DNA from: Kribbella sp. ALI-6-A
GTDB lineage: Bacteria; Actinomycetota; Actinomycetes; Propionibacteriales; Kribbellaceae
Assembly (NCBI RefSeq): GCF_001984195.1
Contig: NZ_MTQN01000011.1
Coordinates: 372,001-436,000, forward strand
DNA: 64,000 nucleotides
Direction: 5' to 3'
Both the position numbers and the translations under genes were made by a program. The notes under the pieces are model-generated. The model saw nothing but the letters and a program-made list of their open reading frames with translations, did not search any database and was not told the origin of the DNA. Below, in pieces: positions 59,157-64,000 of the stretch. The first letter of the stretch is position 1. Each line of letters starts with the position of its first letter.

Positions 59157-60610
59157 CTGGCCATTGTCGCCAATGCGTCCAGGTGGGTTCGCACCCGGGT
59201 TGCCGCCTGAGCCCCCGAGGCGACACAGGCCGCGATTCCCACCCCCCGGTACGCCGCTCCGCAGACCGCGAGTCCGGCCTCATCGGCGACGGCCGCCTCG
59301 ACCCGGTCGACCCGGCCCAGATGGCCGACGGCGTACTGCGGAAGCGCGCCGCCCCAGCGGGTCACCAGCGAACCGGCCACCGGCGCGTCGAGCCCGATCG
59401 CCGTGCGCAGGTCGGCGATCGCGAGCGCGGTCAGCTCTTCGTCGGACCGCTGCAGCACGTACTCCTCGCCGAGCCGTCCCACCGACGTTCGTAGTACGGC
59501 GAGCTCGCCGCCTGCTTCGGACGACCATTGCCACTTGGCGTGTGAGTACGTCGCCGCTTTGATCGTGCGGCCTTCGTCGGAGGGCACGAGGAATCCGGAG
59601 CCGGTCGCGCCGGCCGGCCAGTCGGTCTTGCGCACCGCGAGCGTGACGATCGCCATGCTCGCGTAGTCGATCGCCGCGAGCTCGGTCGATGCCGTGGGCA
59701 CCAAATCGGCCAGCATGCGGGCCGCGGGGGTTGCGGGCGTCGCGAGGATCACCGCGTCGGCATGGATCAGCTGCGGCGCCGGGACGGGTCCGGTCTCCAG
59801 TACGAAGTGGCCGCCTACAGTGCCAGTGTCAGCCGTCCGGGTGATCCGGCGTACGGTCGTCGACCTCCGGATCTCCACCCCACGCGCGGTGAGGTCGGCC
59901 TCCAGCGCCTGGATCAGCCGGTTGATCCCGCCGCGGATCCCGGCGAAGACCGGCGAACCGTCCGAGGCCCGCCGCTGGCTGGTCGCCCGCATCTCCGCCG
60001 TCGCGGCCAGCAGACTCGGCGCGGTCTTCAGCTTCGCGTACAACTCGGGCACAGCGGCCGCCAGCGAGATCTCCTCGGCGCGCCCGGCGTACACCCCACC
60101 GAGCAACGGGTCGATCAGCTTGCTGGTCACCGCCGGGCCCATCCGCTCCGCGACGTACCGGCCGATCGCCACGTCCTCGGTCAGGGCGGGCGCCGACAGT
60201 TCGCGCTCACGGGCAACCCGCGCGGCCGCCTCTTCGCCGAGCACGTCCACGGTCTCGGCCGGGTCGACCGGCACCCCCATCACCGTCGGCGGAATCGCCC
60301 GGATCCGGTCACCCACCCACAGCCCGGCGGAGGTGGTCGCCGGATGGACGATCTCCTCCCCCAGCCCGACCGCCTTGATCAGCTCGACCGCCTCCGGCCG
60401 CCGCGCCAGCACCGACTCCGCGCCGAGATCGACCGGCACCCCTTCGAGCACGTCACCGGCCAGCTTCCCGCCGAGCCGGGGCGAGCCCTCGAGCACCGTG
60501 ATCCGCGGCGGGTTGGGCCCGGTCGCCAACGCGTACGCCGCAGCCAGCCCACTGATCCCGCCACCGACAACCACCACCGCCCGAGCATCCACGGCCCCAT
60601 CTTCACTCAC
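59153..60610 (-). CDS. hemY: Coproporphyrinogen III oxidase (HemY/CgoX type)
   Basis: A 485-residue FAD enzyme that oxidises coproporphyrinogen III to coproporphyrin III in the Gram-positive heme route. It has the FAD motif VVVVGGGISGLAAAYALATG, LEGSPRLGGKLAGD, GAESVLARRPEAVELI, LLGGVYAGRAEEISL and a closing AGLAVCGAAYRGVGIAACVA. The GTG at 60610 begins directly before the FAD motif. It is coupled to chdC by a 4-base overlap. In many actinomycetes hemE lies immediately upstream; here a LysR/EamA pair intervenes. Confidence 0.93.
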   Translation of the reverse strand: MSEDGAVDARAVVVVGGGISGLAAAYALATGPNPPRITVLEGSPRLGGKLAGDVLEGVPVDLGAESVLARRPEAVELIKAVGLGEEIVHPATTSAGLWVGDRIRAIPPTVMGVPVDPAETVDVLGEEAAARVARERELSAPALTEDVAIGRYVAERMGPAVTSKLIDPLLGGVYAGRAEEISLAAAVPELYAKLKTAPSLLAATAEMRATSQRRASDGSPVFAGIRGGINRLIQALEADLTARGVEIRRSTTVRRITRTADTGTVGGHFVLETGPVPAPQLIHADAVILATPATPAARMLADLVPTASTELAAIDYASMAIVTLAVRKTDWPAGATGSGFLVPSDEGRTIKAATYSHAKWQWSSEAGGELAVLRTSVGRLGEEYVLQRSDEELTALAIADLRTAIGLDAPVAGSLVTRWGGALPQYAVGHLGRVDRVEAAVADEAGLAVCGAAYRGVGIAACVASGAQAATRVRTHLDALATMAR

Positions 60611-60666
60611 CCCTCTAACCCGCCCGACACCCACCACCCCACTTGGTCGGGGGCCGCGGCGGGCCC

Positions 60667-61560
60667 TCAGCGCTGGATCGTCGCGGCCGCGCGGCGCAAA
60701 TCGCTGAGCACCGTCCGTACGGCGCGCCGCGCGGCACGCTCCGGGCGGTGGAGCACGTCGATGTGGCGTCCGGTGTGCACGCCGCTGAGCGGCCTGAGCA
60801 CCAGTGCGGGGTGCGGACGGGCGGTCCACCGCGGCATCAGGGCCAGGCCTCCGCCCGCCGCCACGATCTCGGCGACCACCGCGAAGTCGTTGACGCGGTG
60901 GACGATGTCGAGTCGCCGGTTCGCGGCGGTCGCGATGGCGTCGATGGTGGCCATCAGCGGGAAGCCGTCGTGAACCGTGATCCAGGGGTGATCCGCGACA
61001 TCGCGCGGGGTGAGGCGTCGTTGCGCGGCCAACGGGTGGTCGGCCGGTACGGCGATGTCGAGCGGTTCGCGCAGCAGAGTGACGGCAGTGACTGTGGCCG
61101 GCCACGGAGGCGCCTGGTCGAGACGGTGGGCGAGTACGAGGTCGTAGTCCCGGGTCAGTCGCGGGAACTGGTCTTGCGCGACGTCCTCGTCGGCGAGCGA
61201 GAGCCGCGGGCTTCCCGGGCGGGCCTCGGCCAGGAGCAGAGGGAAGAACGCGGCGGCCGCGCTGTTGAAAGCCGCGACCGACACCTCGGCGTCCGGCTGG
61301 TCGACGAACTCCTCGACGGTGTGCCGTGCCTTGGCCAGCGCGGTCTCCACCTCGATCGCAGCACCGGCCAAGACCTGCCCGGCGTCGGTGAGCACCAGCC
61401 GCCGCCCGTCCCGTTCGGTGAGTGGAACCGGGATCGAGCGTTGCAGCAGCCGAAGCTGTTGGGAAACGGCCGAGGGAGTCATCAGCAGCGCCTCGGCGGT
61501 CGCGGTGACGCTGCCCAGCTCGCCGAGCTCCCGCAGGATCTGCAACTGCCGTTCGTTCAT
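60667..61560 (-). CDS. LysR family regulator
   Basis: A 297-residue LysR protein with an N-terminal helix-turn-helix (LQILRELGELGSVTATAEAL, then SAVSQQLRLLQRSIPVPLTE). The effector domain has EVSVAAFNSAAAAFFPLLLA and IAVPADHPLAAQ. It is divergent from the EamA transporter at 61641, and a perfect dyad at 61577-61597 lies between. It ends 56 bases before hemY and probably interrupts an older hemE-hemY arrangement. Confidence 0.92.
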   Translation of the reverse strand: MNERQLQILRELGELGSVTATAEALLMTPSAVSQQLRLLQRSIPVPLTERDGRRLVLTDAGQVLAGAAIEVETALAKARHTVEEFVDQPDAEVSVAAFNSAAAAFFPLLLAEARPGSPRLSLADEDVAQDQFPRLTRDYDLVLAHRLDQAPPWPATVTAVTLLREPLDIAVPADHPLAAQRRLTPRDVADHPWITVHDGFPLMATIDAIATAANRRLDIVHRVNDFAVVAEIVAAGGGLALMPRWTARPHPALVLRPLSGVHTGRHIDVLHRPERAARRAVRTVLSDLRRAAATIQR

Positions 61561-61576
61561 CCAGAAAGTGTAGTGA

Positions 61577-61597
61577 TTCTTCAGGATCGTTGAAGAA
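61577..61597. promoter_or_regulatory. LysR operator between LysR and EamA genes
   Basis: TTCTTCA-N7-TGAAGAA is a perfect 21-base dyad containing the LysR T-N11-A pattern. It lies 17 bases from the LysR start and 44 bases before the preferred EamA start. It is a strong candidate for autoregulation and control of the transporter. Confidence 0.7.
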
Positions 61598-61640
61598 ACA
61601 CGTCCTTGGCTTCACAGTGGAAGCACTGCAGCGTAGGGGC

Positions 61641-62573
61641 GTGTTCTACGCCCGCCGCACTGACGCAGTGCTTCTGCTCGTCGCCATCGTCTGGGGCTCC
61701 AGCTACCTGGCCGCGAAGACCGTGACCTACGTCCTGCCCGTCCTGATCGTGCTGTTCGCGCGGTATGCGATCTCGGCGATCGCGTGCCTGGCCCTCGTCG
61801 CCGCCCAGCGCCGGAAGGGGCGATTCACGCGGGACGAACTGCGGGTCGGATCCCTCCTGGGCGTCACCCAGGCCGCCGTCCTGGTGCTCGAGACGTACGG
61901 CGTCGCGCACACCAGCGCGGCCAACGCCGGCCTGATCATCAGCCTCACCATCGTGCTCACCCCGCTGCTGGACCGCACGTCAGGCAACGGCCGCCTGCCC
62001 CTGCGCTTCTTCGCCGCCACGGGTGTGTGCCTGCTGGCCGTCACGCTGCTGATGTCCGGCAACGGCTTCCAAGCTCCCCGGAACGGCGACCTGCTGATGC
62101 TCGCCGCCGCGGTGGTCCGCGCGGTGCACGTCGCGCTCGTTGGGCGACTGACGAAGGACCGCGTCGTCCGGCCGTTGCAGCTGACCACCATCCAGATGGT
62201 TGCCGGCTCGGCGCTGTTCGTCGTACCGGCGTCGAGCAGCTTGCCGACGCTGACAAAGGTGGATGCAGCAGTCTGGGGCCAGCTCGTCTATCTCGCCCTG
62301 TTCTGCAGCGTGTTCGCGTTCCTCGCGCAGACCTGGGCGGTGCAGAACAGCTCCGCGAGCCGGGCCAGCCTGCTGCTCGGCACCGAACCCGTCTGGGCGG
62401 TTGCGGTCGGCATCGGCCTCGGCGGCGAGAAGTTCACCGCCCTGGCGGGTCTCGGGGCGGTGCTCATGGTCACCGGAACGTACTGGGGACAGAGCATCGA
62501 ACGCGCCACCAACGAGGTGCCGCCGCCACGCCCGGCACCGCCTAGGACGCCGACTTCTCCTGCACGGCTTTGA
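61641..62573 (+). CDS. EamA/DMT family transporter
   Basis: A 310-residue drug/metabolite transporter with about ten membrane helices in two EamA repeats (LLLVAIVWGSSYLAAKTVTY near the start, YLALFCSVFAFLAQTWAVQN in the second half). The GTG at 61641 is preferred because an upstream TTG at 61590 lies inside the LysR operator. It is divergent from its likely regulator. The 3' end overlaps the convergent hemE gene by 32 bases. Substrate unknown, often amino acids or metabolites. Confidence 0.87.
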   Translation: MFYARRTDAVLLLVAIVWGSSYLAAKTVTYVLPVLIVLFARYAISAIACLALVAAQRRKGRFTRDELRVGSLLGVTQAAVLVLETYGVAHTSAANAGLIISLTIVLTPLLDRTSGNGRLPLRFFAATGVCLLAVTLLMSGNGFQAPRNGDLLMLAAAVVRAVHVALVGRLTKDRVVRPLQLTTIQMVAGSALFVVPASSSLPTLTKVDAAVWGQLVYLALFCSVFAFLAQTWAVQNSSASRASLLLGTEPVWAVAVGIGLGGEKFTALAGLGAVLMVTGTYWGQSIERATNEVPPPRPAPPRTPTSPARL

Positions 62574-63603
62574 CGATGCGGTGCAGGACCTCCGGGTCGG
62601 CGGTCGGGGGGACGCCGTGGCCGAGGTTGAAGATGTGGCCGGGGGCCGCCTTGCCCTCAGTGAGGATGCGGTCGAGCTCGGGCTCGATGGCGTCCCAGCC
62701 GGCGAACAGCAGCGCCGGGTCGAGGTTGCCCTGGACCGGCTTCGGCGAGCCGCCGGCGGCGACGACCCGGCGGACGGCCTCGTCCAGCGGGACGCGCCAG
62801 TCGACACCCACGACGTCGGCTCCGGCCTCGCTCATCAGGCCGAGCAGCTCGCCGTTGTTCACGCCGAAGTGCAGCCGCGGTACGCCGTACTGCTCCAGCG
62901 CGGCGAAGACCTTGGCGGAGTGCGGCTGCACGAACTGCGCGTAGTCACGCGGCGACAGCGCCCCGGCCCAGGAGTCGAAGAGCTGGATCGCCGACGCACC
63001 GGCCTCGACCTGGACCGACAGGTACGCGATCGCCACGTCGGCGAGCCGGTCGGCGAGCGCGTGCCAGAGCTTCGGGTCGCCGTGCATCATCGCCTTGGTC
63101 CGGGCGTAGTCCTTGCTCGGCCCGCCCTCCACCAGGTACGACGCGACAGTGAACGGCGCCCCGGCGAATCCGATCAGCGGCGTCCCACCCAGCTCGGACA
63201 CCAACTGCTGAACCGACTCGGTCACGTAGGGCACGTCCGACGGCTCGACCGGCCGGACGGCGGCCAGGTCCGCGGCGGACCGCACCGGCGACGCAATCAC
63301 CGGGCCGACGCCGGGCTTGATCTCCAGGTCGACCCCGACCGCCTTGAGCGGGAGCACGATGTCGGAGTAGAAGATCGCCGCGTCGACGCCGTAACGGCGT
63401 ACCGGCTGCAGCGTTATCTCAACGACGAGGTCGGGTCGCGTGCAGGACTCGAGCATCGAGATGCCCTCCCGCACCGCGCGGTACTCCGGCAATGAGCGGC
63501 CCGCCTGACGCATGAACCAGACCGGCGTGTGCGGCCCGGGCTCACCCCGGGCGGCGAGCAGGAAAGGAGACCGGTCGAGCGCAGCGGACGGTGTCGAAGG
63601 CAC
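62542..63603 (-). CDS. hemE: Uroporphyrinogen decarboxylase
   Basis: A 353-residue enzyme that converts uroporphyrinogen III to coproporphyrinogen III. The signature PVWFMRQAGRSLPEYRAVRE is near residue 27. The substrate-binding aspartate is in AAIFYSDIVLPLKAVG near residue 75, and it also has GFAGAPFTVASYLVEGG, LFDSWAGALSP, and GNLDPALLFAG with FNLGHGVPP at the end. The GTG at 63603 is consistent with the family length. It is divergent from the DUF3000 gene at 63743. Confidence 0.96.
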   Translation of the reverse strand: MPSTPSAALDRSPFLLAARGEPGPHTPVWFMRQAGRSLPEYRAVREGISMLESCTRPDLVVEITLQPVRRYGVDAAIFYSDIVLPLKAVGVDLEIKPGVGPVIASPVRSAADLAAVRPVEPSDVPYVTESVQQLVSELGGTPLIGFAGAPFTVASYLVEGGPSKDYARTKAMMHGDPKLWHALADRLADVAIAYLSVQVEAGASAIQLFDSWAGALSPRDYAQFVQPHSAKVFAALEQYGVPRLHFGVNNGELLGLMSEAGADVVGVDWRVPLDEAVRRVVAAGGSPKPVQGNLDPALLFAGWDAIEPELDRILTEGKAAPGHIFNLGHGVPPTADPEVLHRIVKAVQEKSAS

Positions 63604-63742
63604 GTCCGATGATCCCACGCCGAGGCCGTCGTCCTGACATCTGGTCACCACCGGCGCCCCTCGAACCCCAGCAGCACCCCACATCACACCACCGGCGCGT
63701 CGAGACCCGCGTCGGTGCGTGATCAGTCGTAGGCTGCGAAGC

Positions 63743-64000
63743 ATGGGTGCCCGCAAGCAGGTCGACGCGCCACCCGCGGAGTTCGCCGAGGCCCTGACGC
63801 AGTTGCGTGAGGCCCGGTTCCGGCCCGAGGTCTTCGTCGAGGAGATGCCCGCGCCGCAGCGGATCGCTCCGCACGCGGCCGCGGTCAGCGCCGACGTGAC
63901 GGTCGACGGTGACGATGTCGCCACCGGCCGTCTGGTCGTCCTCTACGACCCGGACGGGAACGACGCCTGGCAGTCGACCTTCCGCTGTGTCGCGTACGTG
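63743..64000 (+). CDS. DUF3000 domain protein, C-terminus cut by window edge
   Basis: The first 86 codons of a DUF3000 protein, an actinobacterial family of unknown function. Marks are PPAEFAEALTQLREARFRPE and EEMPAPQRIAPHAAAVSADV. The start ATG at 63743 has no strong Shine-Dalgarno. In related actinomycetes this gene lies divergent from hemE, in front of a ribonuclease D gene, which supports the call. The rest lies outside the window. Confidence 0.85.
   Translation, partial: MGARKQVDAPPAEFAEALTQLREARFRPEVFVEEMPAPQRIAPHAAAVSADVTVDGDDVATGRLVVLYDPDGNDAWQSTFRCVAYV

Overview
The window is about 64 kb of very GC-rich DNA from an actinomycete. Many GTG starts, an XRE-DUF5753 regulator, DUF3099, DUF3000 and DUF6510 proteins, a DinB-fold enzyme and the coproporphyrin-type heme genes hemE, hemY and chdC all point to Actinomycetota. 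The overall style suggests a Kribbella- or nocardioides-like soil genus, but that is an inference without a 16S gene. I see no rRNA, tRNA, CRISPR array, prophage or large biosynthetic cluster. The window reads as chromosomal core genes mixed with regulator-plus-target cassettes and one scarred accessory stretch at about 27.2-32.3 kb.

Layout. 0-5.3 kb: a thiolase, a MerR regulator, a three-gene redox module (Moco oxidoreductase, FAD/NAD reductase, zinc ribbon), and acyl-CoA dehydrogenase plus alpha-methylacyl-CoA racemase. Two promoters carry the same TGTGACA-N7-TGTCACA dyad inside a 19-bp spacer, which suggests one MerR acyl-CoA regulon. 5.3-16.6 kb: SDR, DinB, cobyric acid synthase, SDR/AraC pair, MFS transporter, GNAT, YbaK, XRE-DUF5753, and a TetR/quinone reductase/Ohr set. 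16.6-25.7 kb: SPFH and NfeD, ABC ATPase, serB, LysR/MFS pair, a lipoprotein and a double GNAT. 25.8-32.3 kb: a secreted GH16 glucanase with a CebR-like operator, then a transposase scar, a MerR-controlled hydrolase/SDR/NTF2 cassette, a truncated lipoprotein paralogue and an 11-copy 12-bp minisatellite.

32.3-38 kb: cyanophycinase and cyanophycin synthetase (overlapping ATGA), then a copper chaperone and a Tat-exported DyP peroxidase. 38-46.6 kb: protease inhibitor, ACT membrane protein, a cyanophycin-synthetase-like Mur ligase coupled to fabG-fabI, dodecin, moaA and SURF1. 46.6-57.5 kb: SDR, a metallopeptidase with a degenerate second half, a stand-alone LigD polymerase domain, a secreted M4 protease, a fused response regulator/thioredoxin reductase overlapping an adenylate cyclase gene, and a secreted nuclease. 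57.5-64 kb: msrB, a VOC protein, and the heme genes chdC, hemY and hemE, interrupted by a LysR/EamA pair, then a DUF3000 gene cut by the window edge.

The best leads for undescribed biology are the fused response-regulator/reductase plus cyclase pair, the orphan Mur ligase behind fabI, the duplicated MerR promoter architecture, the minisatellite in front of the cyanophycin operon, and the half-dead tandem metallopeptidase. Functions are assigned from motifs read by eye; no database search was run.
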